A stretch of 8,416 bases of DNA from Clostridia bacterium (GCA_030610745.1 JAUWRC010000062.1:1-8416), one strand, 5' to 3'; positions 1 to 7,022 are shown, counted from the first letter of the stretch. The notes: generated by a model not told the origin, from the sequence alone. Numbers and translations: made by a program.

Positions 1-1820
1 TTCCTCAAGCAATAGCCGGGGCCAGCACCTGGGATCCTGATTTAATGAGGGAGGTATCCACAGCGATTGGAAAGGAAACGAAGGCACGCGGCATTCATCA
101 CGGTCTCTCGCCAACCATCAACATCGCCAGGGACCCAAGATGCGGAAGGACAGAGGAGAGCTATGGCGAAGATTCTTACCTGACTTTGAGTATGGCTATC
201 TCCTTTGTTGAGGGCCTTCAGAGTCAAAAGGTGGTAGCTACTCCTAAACATTTTGTGGCCAACTTTGTCGGCGATGGAGGGCGGGATAGCAGCGAGATTC
301 ATTTTTCTAAAAGAATTCTACAGGAGATCTACTTCCCTGCTTTTAAAGCCTGTATTCAAAAGGCAAATGCCTTATCCCTTATGCCAGCTTATAACTCCAT
401 TGATGGTGTACCCTGCTCTTCTAATAAGGAGCTTCTTACCGATATTCTCAGAAGGGAGTGGGGATTTAAAGGGTTTGTGGTCTCAGATTACGGCTCTGTT
501 TTAGATATATATACCAAGCATAAAGTTGCAGAGACAAAGGCCGAAGCCGCTAAAAAAGCTCTGGAGGCGGGATTGGATGTGGAATTACCCGAAAGTGACT
601 GTTTCGAGGAACTTCTAAACCTGGTTAAGGAAGGGAAGCTGTCCGAAGAAGTGATCAACGAGGCAACTCGTAGAGTTTTAAGAGTGAAATTTTGGCTGGG
701 CCTGTTTGATGACCCTTATGTCAGCCCTGAATATGCTGAAGAGATTTGTGATTGTGAAGAACACAGAAGATTATCCTTGAAGGCAGCGCGGAAGGCAATG
801 GTTCTACTGAAGAATGAAGGGATTCTGCCCTTGAGTGAGGGCCTTAAATCCATTGCTCTTATAGGTCCAAATGCGAATAAGATAAGGCCTGGAGGATATA
901 GCGGCTATGGGGTAAAGGTAGCTACACCCTTAGAAGGAATTAAAAATAAGGTCTCTGAGGATACGCAGGTTTACTTTGCCCAGGGCTGTAAATTGACAGG
1001 AAATTCTAAAGAAGGCTTTGGAAAGGCCATGAATGTAGCTAAAAAATCCAGCGTAGCTATTTTATTTGTAGGAAATTCTGCACCAAAGACCGAGGGCGAA
1101 TATAGGGACAGATGTAATTTAGACTTACCCGGCATGCAGGAGGATTTAATCAAGGAAATATGTGATACCGGAACGTCTGTGGTTGTGGTGCTCATAAATG
1201 GAAGTGCTATCACTATGAGGAAATGGATAGATAAGGTAGAGGCGATAGTTGAAGCCTGGTATCCAGGAGAAGAAGAAGGAAATGCTATCGCTGATGTCTT
1301 ATTTGGTGATTATAATCCTGGTGGGAAGCTGCCTATCACCTTTCCCAAGACGATTGGCCAGCTGCCTCTTTATTACAATCACAAGCCCACGGGCAGGGCA
1401 GATGATTATGTGGACATGAGAGGAAAGCAAGCGATGTTTCCTTTTGGCTATGGACTGAGCTATACAGAATTTGAGTATAGTAATCTCAAAATAAATCCTG
1501 AGAAGATAAATTCTGGAGGAAAGGTAAATATCAGCGTGGAAGTGGAGAATGTGGGTAGATACAAAGGAGACGAAGTAGTTCAGCTCTATATTCACGATGC
1601 AGTAGCCACTATAGCCAAGCCGGTAAAGGAGCTTAAGGGATTCAAAAGAATAACCCTTGAGCCAGGTGAAAGAAAAACAGTGGACTTCACTCTTACCTCA
1701 GAGGATCTGGCCTCTTATGACATCGATATGAACTTGGGTGTGGAGCCGGGCATCTTTGAGGTGATGATAGGAAGCTCTTCAGAAGATATACGCTTGAAAG
1801 GAGTCTTTGAGGTTAAATAG
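1..1820 (+). CDS. Glycoside hydrolase family 3 beta-glycosidase (beta-glucosidase-like), 5'-truncated
   Basis: The reading frame is open from the window edge (first full codon at position 3) to the TAA at 1818-1820, so the true start lies upstream; about 606 residues are visible of a family usually 720-780 long. The first ATG at 45 is internal, because the codons before it already read PQAIAGASTWDPDL, a conserved GH3 segment. Family features in order: the RDPRCGRTEESYGED motif, the KHF segment near 247, the nucleophile Asp in VSDYGS (codon 486-488), the second alpha/beta domain beginning with KAMVLLKNEGILPL, a TEGEYRDR loop (codons 1089-1112) whose Glu is the likely acid/base, and a C-terminal fibronectin-III-like domain with VVQLYIHD and KELKGFKR. 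The family hydrolyses terminal beta-linked sugars from oligosaccharides with retention of configuration. Exact substrate (glucose or xylose) cannot be read from the sequence. Whether it is secreted is unknown because the N-terminus is missing. No terminator hairpin is evident downstream. Confidence 0.95.
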   Translation, partial: PQAIAGASTWDPDLMREVSTAIGKETKARGIHHGLSPTINIARDPRCGRTEESYGEDSYLTLSMAISFVEGLQSQKVVATPKHFVANFVGDGGRDSSEIHFSKRILQEIYFPAFKACIQKANALSLMPAYNSIDGVPCSSNKELLTDILRREWGFKGFVVSDYGSVLDIYTKHKVAETKAEAAKKALEAGLDVELPESDCFEELLNLVKEGKLSEEVINEATRRVLRVKFWLGLFDDPYVSPEYAEEICDCEEHRRLSLKAARKAMVLLKNEGILPLSEGLKSIALIGPNANKIRPGGYSGYGVKVATPLEGIKNKVSEDTQVYFAQGCKLTGNSKEGFGKAMNVAKKSSVAILFVGNSAPKTEGEYRDRCNLDLPGMQEDLIKEICDTGTSVVVVLINGSAITMRKWIDKVEAIVEAWYPGEEEGNAIADVLFGDYNPGGKLPITFPKTIGQLPLYYNHKPTGRADDYVDMRGKQAMFPFGYGLSYTEFEYSNLKINPEKINSGGKVNISVEVENVGRYKGDEVVQLYIHDAVATIAKPVKELKGFKRITLEPGERKTVDFTLTSEDLASYDIDMNLGVEPGIFEVMIGSSSEDIRLKGVFEVK

Positions 1821-2193
1821 TCTATATAAATTTTATCCAGAGAAGATGCACATAGCAGCTTACTTCAAAATCGGAGCCCTTTAACGGAATAAACTTAGAG
1901 CAGATCCAGATAACAAAACGAGTGACCTTAGAAAAAGAAGTTATTTATACCCCCATGTTCTATGCTTTCAAACATTTCAGTTTTTTTGTGCAACCAGGCA
2001 CACATTACGTTACTGCAATCAGTATGGTCACAATTTGGTCATAAAAAATTTTATTAAAAGATTTACTTTTCCTACCTATAAACTTTGCTTAAAAAATAGA
2101 CATGAGCTCTATTAAAGCCTCCCCATGCAATAATCCACTTTTAAATTTTAATTAGTGCAATTTTAATTTTTATTTCACACTCGAGGTATTCAT

Positions 2194-2221
2194 TTGACAC
2201 TTTCCTTTATATTGCTATCTT
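2194..2221 (+). promoter_or_regulatory. Sigma-70-type promoter candidate for the toxin-antitoxin module (and possibly pfkA-rimO-kinase)
   Basis: A perfect TTGACA -35 box at 2194-2199 is followed after 16 bp by TATCTT at 2216-2221 (4 of 6 matches to TATAAT). A TGC immediately before it makes an extended -10. Transcription would start near 2228, leaving a leader of about 130 nt that contains the palindrome at 2278-2305. It is the best match I found upstream of the plus-strand gene run. Inferred from sequence only. Confidence 0.55.
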
Positions 2222-2277
2222 CATAGTGAATACTCAGCACTCTATTCTTCTACCATTGCGGAAAGAAGACGATTTAG

Positions 2278-2305
2278 TCTGATAGTGACGTATGTCACTA
2301 TCAGA
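2278..2305. promoter_or_regulatory. Perfect 12-bp-arm palindrome, putative operator of the toxin-antitoxin module
   Basis: TCTGATAGTGAC at 2278-2289 and its exact reverse complement at 2294-2305 flank a 4-base GTAT centre. It lies 56 bp before the antitoxin start and downstream of the promoter candidate. Dyad sites in this position commonly bind the antitoxin or toxin-antitoxin complex for autorepression. There is no T-run after it, so an intrinsic terminator is unlikely. As RNA it would form a stable hairpin in the leader, so an RNA-level role is an alternative. Confidence 0.6.
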
Positions 2306-2344
2306 GAAATTAAACTATTGCTAAAAACAAAAGAGCAAAAATAT

Positions 2345-2351
2345 GGAGGTG
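2345..2351 (+). promoter_or_regulatory. Ribosome binding site of the antitoxin-like gene
   Basis: GGAGGTG lies 10 bases before the ATG at 2362. It is the strongest Shine-Dalgarno match among the plus-strand genes and fixes the start of the antitoxin-like gene. It suggests strong translation of the first gene compared with the coupled downstream genes. Confidence 0.75.
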
Positions 2352-2361
2352 TTATAAATAA

Positions 2362-2616
2362 ATGGATATAAATGCGACGGTCGTAAGGTTTCCTTTATTT
2401 AAAGATTACAAAAGGAAAGAAAGATTTTTTACAGTATTGGGGATGCTTTATTCGAGGCAGATAACGCTTTCAAAGGCGGCAGAATTGTTAAGTATGGATA
2501 AAGATGAATTCTCCATGGTATTAAAAAATATGAATCTCGAATACAGTTATTTGACAGAAGATGAAGCAAAGAAAGAATTGAAGTCCGCAAAAATATTGAT
2601 AGAAAAATTAAGATGA
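2362..2616 (+). CDS. UPF0175-like small protein, putative antitoxin
   Basis: An 84-residue protein resembling the UPF0175 family, whose members are often encoded next to DUF3368 PIN-like proteins as putative antitoxins. Seen directly: a central helical stretch with the pattern ITLSKAAELLSMDKDEF (residues 34-50), matching the family's typical 'kis.gkAAelaGms..eF' helix-turn-helix-like core, followed by a charged C-terminal helix (residues 65-84) likely to contact the partner. The start is set by GGAGGTG 10 bases upstream. Its stop overlaps the downstream gene's start by four bases (ATGA), the usual sign of translational coupling. The upstream palindrome at 2278-2305 is a plausible binding site for it. 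The neutralising function is inferred from family and gene order. The N-terminal 25 residues show no motif I recognise. Confidence 0.75.
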   Translation: MDINATVVRFPLFKDYKRKERFFTVLGMLYSRQITLSKAAELLSMDKDEFSMVLKNMNLEYSYLTEDEAKKELKSAKILIEKLR

Positions 2617-3092
2617 TTGTAGTTTCAAATACATCTCCTTTAATTGTTTTGGCAAAAAGTAGTTATTTGAAAATCCTTCAGAAGATATTTAAGCGTGTAA
2701 TTATTCCAGATGCGGTTTTGAATGAAATATTTCGAAAAGAAGATATTGCAAGTGGCAAGATAAGAGAATTAATTAACCTTGGGTTTATCCAGACGGAAAA
2801 GGTCAAGAATAAGGAACTAGTAGATTTTATCAATACCGATATAGGCTTAGGCGAAGCAGAAGCTATTGTTTTATCTTTGCAGTTAAGTTCAGAATATATA
2901 TTATTAGACGATTATAAAGCAAGGATTTATGCGGAAGAGAGGTCTTTAAATGTTATCGGGACATTGGGTTTAATTAAAATCTTTCAAGATTGCAATTTTA
3001 TTGGTGAGGATGCTGAGACAATTTATAAACGATTGGCTTCTGCGAATTTCTGGATTAAAAAAGACCTATTTTTTAAGGTTATAAGAGGATAG
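2613..3092 (+). CDS. DUF3368 / PIN-like domain protein, putative toxin nuclease
   Basis: A 159-residue protein with the layout of DUF3368 proteins, relatives of the PIN-domain ribonucleases that act as VapC-type toxins. Visible motifs in order: VVSNTSPLI at residues 3-11 (strand 1), IPDAVLNEI at 31-39 with Glu38, LGEAEAIVL at 79-87 with Glu81 and Glu83, LLDDYKAR at 97-104 with Asp99 and Asp100, and NVIGTLGL at 113-120. The acidic residues would form the metal-binding centre. The first acidic position is Asn6 where classical PIN domains have Asp; Asn also occurs there in DUF3368 members, so activity is uncertain. The ATG overlaps the antitoxin stop by four bases with no separate Shine-Dalgarno needed. 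Its 3' end lies 13 bp from pfkA. RNase activity is a family-based inference, and a non-toxin role is possible. Confidence 0.8.
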   Translation: MIVVSNTSPLIVLAKSSYLKILQKIFKRVIIPDAVLNEIFRKEDIASGKIRELINLGFIQTEKVKNKELVDFINTDIGLGEAEAIVLSLQLSSEYILLDDYKARIYAEERSLNVIGTLGLIKIFQDCNFIGEDAETIYKRLASANFWIKKDLFFKVIRG

Positions 3093-3105
3093 TCCTTTAA
3101 AGAAA

Positions 3106-4074
3106 ATGGAAAAGCTCGCTGTTTTAACCAGTGGAGGAGATTGTCCAGGGCTGAATGCTTGTATTCGTGCTGTGGTGAGAAAGTCTATCCATGAGGGTTT
3201 AAAAGTAGTGGGGGTAAGGAGAGGATTTGCTGGTCTTATGGAGAGGGATATTCTCAATTTAGAAAGTTCCTCGGTAAGTGGAGTTATTCATCAGGGAGGT
3301 ACTATACTAAGAACGGCCAGGAGTCCTCTTTTTAAGACTAAAGAGGGGCAAAAAAAGGCTTTTGAAACTGTTAAAAGTTTAGGTATTCAAGGATTAATAG
3401 TTATAGGTGGGGATGGGTCCTTTCGTGGAGCATACACTTTGGATAAAGATTGGGATATTCCTACCATTGGCATTCCGGCCACCATTGATAATGATATTAC
3501 TGGCAGTGACTTTGCTATTGGATTTGCCAGCGCTGTGAATACGGCTCTGGAGGGTATAGATAGAATAAGAGATACAGCAACTTCTCATGATAGACTCTTT
3601 ATTGTAGAGGTGATGGGAAGAGCATCTGGTTTTATTGCTTTGTGGGCGGGATTAGCCGGAGGAGTAGAAGATATTCTCATTCCTGAAAGAAAGACTGATT
3701 TAGATGAAGTTTGTCAAAAATTAGAAAAGGGACGTCAGGAAGGCAAAACCAGCAGTATTATTGTAGTAGCAGAAGGGGATGAGGCAGGAGATGCTTTTGA
3801 GATAGGAAATAAAATTAAGAAGAAAATTGGTTATGAAATACGGGTGGTCGTTCTTGGCCATCTTCAAAGAGGTGGTTCTCCCGTAGCTTTGGATAGAATT
3901 TTGGCTACTAGGCTGGGTTCAGCAGCAGTGGATTTTTTGATGGAAGGGCAGCGAGGAAAGATGGTGGGGCTAGTCTCCGATAAGATTAAGATATTTCCGC
4001 TGGAATATGCCTGGAAAAAGAAAAAGGAGATAGATCTTGGCTTTTACCATTTATCACAAATTCTGGCTGGCTGA
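3106..4074 (+). CDS. pfkA: ATP-dependent 6-phosphofructokinase
   Basis: PfkA transfers phosphate from ATP to fructose 6-phosphate, giving fructose 1,6-bisphosphate, the committed step of cytosolic glycolysis. The 322 residues match the usual bacterial length (about 320). Key motifs: LTSGGDCPGLNA at the N-terminus (ATP phosphate binding), GGDGS at 101-105, TIDND at 126-130 with catalytic Asp128, VEVMGR at 167-172 and LGHLQRGGSP at 250-259 (fructose 6-phosphate binding). Gly at 104 and Ala at 125, where PPi-dependent enzymes carry Asp and Lys, point to ATP as donor. The ATG at 3106 is chosen because the protein begins at the family's usual N-terminus and no in-frame alternative exists just upstream. 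The best Shine-Dalgarno (AGAGGA, 3084-3089) is 16 bases away, inside the end of the toxin gene, so coupling to upstream translation is likely. Its stop overlaps the rimO start. Confidence 0.96.
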   Translation: MEKLAVLTSGGDCPGLNACIRAVVRKSIHEGLKVVGVRRGFAGLMERDILNLESSSVSGVIHQGGTILRTARSPLFKTKEGQKKAFETVKSLGIQGLIVIGGDGSFRGAYTLDKDWDIPTIGIPATIDNDITGSDFAIGFASAVNTALEGIDRIRDTATSHDRLFIVEVMGRASGFIALWAGLAGGVEDILIPERKTDLDEVCQKLEKGRQEGKTSSIIVVAEGDEAGDAFEIGNKIKKKIGYEIRVVVLGHLQRGGSPVALDRILATRLGSAAVDFLMEGQRGKMVGLVSDKIKIFPLEYAWKKKKEIDLGFYHLSQILAG

Positions 4075-5366
4075 TGATGAAGGTAAATTTAATATCTCTA
4101 GGATGTCCCAAGAACCTGGTGGATAGTGAGGTTATCTTAGGGAAATTAGGGCAGGCAGGATATGCTCTCACTTCTTCCTCAAAAGATGCAGATATAATTA
4201 TCATCAATACCTGCTCCTTTATTGACAAAGCAAGAAGTGAGAGCTATGAGGTAATTTCTCGCCTTGCTTGCCAGAAGAGTTCCTTACAAAAACTCATCAT
4301 CTGCGGCTGCCTTCCTCAATTAGAAAAACGAGGGCTCTTTTTAAAATATCCCCAAATAGATGCTTTGTTGGGAAGCGCTGATTTTTATAGAATTGAGGAA
4401 GTAGTTGGCCAGCTTTTTAATGGCGAATCACGTCTCTTTTTAGTGAATGAGCCCTGCTTTCTTTATGACTCTAGCTTCCCTCGACTTCTGAGTACTCCTT
4501 CTTCCTATGCCTACCTTAAAATTGCTGAAGGCTGTTCTAACCGCTGCTCTTATTGTTTAATCCCTGAGCTGCGGGGAAAATATCGCAGTAGAGAGCCGAA
4601 AGATGTTGTTAAGGAGGCAAAAGCTCTGGTTAATTTAGGGGTAAAGGAATTAATCCTTATAGCCCAGGATACCACTTTTTATGGCTGGGACTTAGGTAAA
4701 AAATCATCTCTTTTATGGCTGCTGGAGAAGCTTGAGAAAATAGATAAACTGAAGTGGATTCGCCTTCTTTATACCCATCCTCTACATTTTACCTTCCCGC
4801 TTATACGGATGATAGCTGATTCAAAAAAAATCTGTAGATACATTGATCTTCCTTTGCAGCATACTCATAACAAGATCCTTGCCAGAATGAAGCGTCCCAG
4901 GTTTGAGCTAGCAGAAAAACTCGTGGCTAAACTAAGGGAGGATATTCCCGGTGTTACTTTGCGTACCACCTTTTTGGTGGGATTTCCCGGCGAGACCAAA
5001 GAGCACTTCAATAAACTCTTAAAAGATATAGAAAGATTAAGGTTTGAATGGCTGGGAGCATTTACCTATTCTTCTGAAAAAGGTACTTCTGCTTATTCTC
5101 TTACTCCCAGGATACCCTCAAAGGTTAAGGAAAGAAGATATAGAGAGCTCATGGAACTTCAGCAATCCATAACTTCAGGGTTTAATCGGGCAAAAGTAGG
5201 CAAGATTTATCCTCTTTTGGTAGACAAGAAAGCCGAAGGACACACAGAATTTCAGGCTCCGGAGATAGATGGGAAAGTTTTTCTTTCAAAAAAGCATCTT
5301 CCCGGCGAGCTGTTTCAGGGAAAGATCTCACAGGTTAAGGATTGTTACGACCTGGTGGAAGGATAA
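4074..5366 (+). CDS. rimO: Ribosomal protein S12 methylthiotransferase RimO
   Basis: RimO is a radical SAM enzyme that adds a methylthio group to a conserved aspartate of ribosomal protein S12. The 430 residues match the family length (about 440). The N-terminal domain has SLGCPKNLVDSE (residues 8-19), NTCSF (45-49) and CGC (77-79), giving Cys11, Cys47 and Cys79 for the auxiliary iron-sulfur cluster. The radical SAM motif is Cys154, Cys158 and Cys161 in AEGCSNRCSYC. IPELRGKYRSR and DLPLQH (258-263) follow, and the last 60 residues fit a TRAM domain. SLGCPKNLVDSE separates it from MiaB. The start overlaps the pfkA stop by one base (TGATG), and a second ATG at 4077 is equally possible. There is no clear Shine-Dalgarno, so translation is probably coupled to pfkA. 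Confidence 0.96.
   Translation: MMKVNLISLGCPKNLVDSEVILGKLGQAGYALTSSSKDADIIIINTCSFIDKARSESYEVISRLACQKSSLQKLIICGCLPQLEKRGLFLKYPQIDALLGSADFYRIEEVVGQLFNGESRLFLVNEPCFLYDSSFPRLLSTPSSYAYLKIAEGCSNRCSYCLIPELRGKYRSREPKDVVKEAKALVNLGVKELILIAQDTTFYGWDLGKKSSLLWLLEKLEKIDKLKWIRLLYTHPLHFTFPLIRMIADSKKICRYIDLPLQHTHNKILARMKRPRFELAEKLVAKLREDIPGVTLRTTFLVGFPGETKEHFNKLLKDIERLRFEWLGAFTYSSEKGTSAYSLTPRIPSKVKERRYRELMELQQSITSGFNRAKVGKIYPLLVDKKAEGHTEFQAPEIDGKVFLSKKHLPGELFQGKISQVKDCYDLVEG
5357..5363 (+). promoter_or_regulatory. Ribosome binding site deciding the FGGY kinase start
   Basis: GGAAGGA ends 7 bases before the ATG at 5371, inside the last codons of rimO. This fixes the kinase start at 5371 rather than at the upstream in-frame ATG at 5269, which would lie within rimO and add 34 residues with no family counterpart. 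Confidence 0.75.
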
Positions 5367-5370
5367 TAAA

Positions 5371-6945
5371 ATGGCTAGATATGTTATTGGCGGTGATGTG
5401 GGCTCATCCGGATACAAAACAGTTCTCCTGGATATTGAAACGGGTGAAATTAAGGCTGCTGCCAATGTAGTCTACGAAGTGAGGTGGGTTAAGCCAAACT
5501 GGGCTCAGCAAAATCCCGGCCTTTGGAAAGGGGCGTTCACAAAAGCAACCAGGGAGCTATTAGAAAGTTCAGAAATTGCTAGCAGAGAAATCGAGGGAAT
5601 TGCTTTTTCCGGCCAACAGCACGGAGCAGTAGTAGTAGATAAGGATAATCAACCTTTGTATGAAGCTATTCTATGGTGCTGTCAGAGGAGTGAACAGGAA
5701 TGCAAAGATATAGAGGAGACTGCAGCCAAAAAAACCGGAAAAAAAGATGCTTATGTGGAAGAAATTGGTATGCATGCTGTGCCTGGTTTTCAAGGGCCAA
5801 AGGTGCTCTGGATTTATAGGCACCTGCCCGGTGTTTATAAAAGGATAGAAAAACTTTTATTTCCTAAAGATTGGCTAAAGGCGGAAATTAGTCGGGAGAA
5901 AAGGTGGGCAACAGAACTTTCTGATCTTTCTGGCTCAGGTTATCTAAGAGGAGATGGGACATTGTCGGAACTAGTAATGGAGATTATGAAATTAAATTCC
6001 CGCTGGATACCCCAGATTCTTCCTTCTACTTCCGAGGTAGGTACTGTTTCGGAGAAAATAGCTAAAGAGGTAGGTTTAAGTGAAGCCACCAGAATCTTCG
6101 GCGGAGGAGGAGATAATCCCTGTAGTATGCTGGGTAATAATGCCTATCTTCTGGAGAGCGGGGGTACCTCAGGGACCTTTTCCGCCAGGGTTAAAGAGCC
6201 CATTGTGGATGGGACTCTACATCCTTTCATTGTTCCCGATGATAGATTTAATCATCCCTCTGGGCCGAAACAGCCTCTACACTGCATTATCGATGCCGCC
6301 AGTGCTATAGATTACATGGCTGAGAAAGTCTATGGAAAGGGTAGATTCACTTACGAGTTCCTTAATAAAGTGGCCAAAAATACTCCGCCAGGCTCTAAGG
6401 GCATAATTATTATTCCCTTTATTCATGGACAGAGAGTCCCCTACTTACCTCAGGGTAAACTCTATATCAAGGGATACGACTCGGTCAAGGATAAAAAAGA
6501 AGACTTGATTCGAGCGGCAATGGAGGGAGTAGCTTATGCTATGAAGTACGGCTTTGAGCTCCTGCGAGAAGGCATGCGAAGGCAGAAAATAGCTGAACCT
6601 GAAAAAATTACCATTACTGGCGGCGGCTCTAAAGGAGAAGAAGCTAGCCAGATAAGGTCGGATGTTTATGGAAAACAGCTTATTAATCCTCATACAGAAG
6701 GCGCGGCGGTTGGTGCTGCCTATATTGCTGCGGCAGGAGTGCTTGATGAGTCAGTAGAAGAGGTATCAGCCAGATTATTTGAAAGGGGTATTCAACTTAG
6801 TTTGCAAAAACCCACTTTTGTAATCCCGCGACAGGAAAATATCAAGTTATATGAAGAGGGATATCGAAGATATTTAGAAGTTCTTGAAGAGGCTGTGGAA
6901 GATAACTTTGAGCAAAAGAAGATTGCTTCACTCCGTTCGCAATGA
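5371..6945 (+). CDS. FGGY-family carbohydrate kinase, xylulokinase (XylB)-like
   Basis: A 524-residue sugar kinase that would phosphorylate a ketose, most likely D-xylulose to xylulose 5-phosphate for the pentose phosphate pathway. Seen: GGDVGSSGYKTVLLD at residues 7-21 (phosphate-binding loop, Asp9), SGQQHG (80-85), PKVLW (143-147), FPKDWL (164-169), SDLSGSGYL (184-192) with Asp185 as likely catalytic base, GGGGDNP (244-250), GGTSGTF (264-270) and ITGGGSKGEEASQIRSDVYG (415-434) of the ATPase domain, then GAAVGAAYIAAAG. Length fits XylB (about 490-510). ILWCCQR at 100-106 differs from the WND or WAD usual in xylulokinases, so another ketose or polyol is possible. The start at 5371 follows rimO by 4 bp with a good Shine-Dalgarno. 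The final residues KKIASLRSQ and the stop come from a REP-like repeat, so the C-terminus may have been altered by insertion. Confidence 0.88.
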   Translation: MARYVIGGDVGSSGYKTVLLDIETGEIKAAANVVYEVRWVKPNWAQQNPGLWKGAFTKATRELLESSEIASREIEGIAFSGQQHGAVVVDKDNQPLYEAILWCCQRSEQECKDIEETAAKKTGKKDAYVEEIGMHAVPGFQGPKVLWIYRHLPGVYKRIEKLLFPKDWLKAEISREKRWATELSDLSGSGYLRGDGTLSELVMEIMKLNSRWIPQILPSTSEVGTVSEKIAKEVGLSEATRIFGGGGDNPCSMLGNNAYLLESGGTSGTFSARVKEPIVDGTLHPFIVPDDRFNHPSGPKQPLHCIIDAASAIDYMAEKVYGKGRFTYEFLNKVAKNTPPGSKGIIIIPFIHGQRVPYLPQGKLYIKGYDSVKDKKEDLIRAAMEGVAYAMKYGFELLREGMRRQKIAEPEKITITGGGSKGEEASQIRSDVYGKQLINPHTEGAAVGAAYIAAAGVLDESVEEVSARLFERGIQLSLQKPTFVIPRQENIKLYEEGYRRYLEVLEEAVEDNFEQKKIASLRSQ

Positions 6946-6946
6946 C
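6919..6946. repeat. REP-like repeat motif overlapping the end of the kinase gene
   Basis: The segment beginning AAGATTGCTTCACTCCG and ending GCAATGAC belongs to a pattern widespread in intergenic DNA of many bacteria. Its reverse strand typically translates as CHCERSEAI, and does so here. ATTGC at 6922-6926 and GCAAT at 6939-6943 form the short inverted arms. It provides the last codons and the TGA of the kinase gene. Identification rests on recalled resemblance; copy number in this genome is unknown. Confidence 0.6.
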
Positions 6947-6954
6947 AAGTGAAA

Positions 6955-7022
6955 AAAAGGGGACAGGCTACTTTTTGTTTTTCTAGGTCTTTTTTGGGCA
7001 AAAAAGTAGCCTGTCCCCTTTT
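6955..7022. terminator. Long perfect inverted repeat, probable bidirectional terminator / REP-type element
   Basis: Arms at 6955-6976 and 7001-7022 are exact 22-bp reverse complements (core GGGGACAGGCTAC) around a 24-nt loop. It lies between the convergent kinase and ABC permease genes. On the minus strand the stem is followed by seven T residues (complement of 6952-6958), a classic intrinsic terminator for the permease gene. On the plus strand the stem ends in TTTT. A nested alternative hairpin, CTTTTTT with AAAAAAG around GGGC (6989-7006), is also possible. The stem is longer than most terminators and resembles GGGGACAGG-type repeats scattered through some environmental genomes, so it may be a mobile palindrome used as a terminator. 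Confidence 0.75.

Larger units (their letters stand above)
1821..2361. other. AT-rich intergenic region, no gene seen
   Basis: This 541-bp stretch separates the GH3 gene from the toxin-antitoxin-like pair. I see no protein with recognisable similarity on either strand. It has long A/T runs, two copies of AATTTTAATT at 2144-2153 and 2159-2168, and a direct repeat of TGGTCA at 2025-2030 and 2036-2041 spaced one helical turn apart. The last 170 bp hold a promoter candidate and a palindrome, listed separately. No clear intrinsic terminator for the GH3 gene is visible. Confidence 0.7.

Noticed and set aside
45..1820. GH3 gene starting at the ATG at position 45
   Set aside because: Conserved GH3 residues (PQAIAGASTWDPDL) are encoded upstream of this ATG in the same frame to the window edge, so the gene is truncated by the window and not started here.
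1987..2002. Small hairpin TGTGC/GCACA as a terminator for the GH3 gene
   Set aside because: Only 5 bp of stem, and the T-run precedes the stem on the plus strand, so it is the wrong arrangement for an intrinsic terminator in either direction.
1885..2112. Open plus-strand frame of about 76 codons in the intergenic region
   Set aside because: It has no ATG, no Shine-Dalgarno and no recognisable protein features. The composition fits AT-rich intergenic DNA.
5269..5370. In-frame 34-codon upstream extension of the FGGY kinase from an ATG inside rimO
   Set aside because: It lies within the rimO coding sequence in another frame and has no kinase similarity. The ATG at 5371 has a well-placed GGAAGGA and begins directly at the family's N-terminal motif.
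6792..7001. Minus-strand open frame containing CHCERSEAI
   Set aside because: This is the translation of a REP-like repeat plus the antisense of the kinase gene. Such products are often mis-annotated; no real protein is supported.
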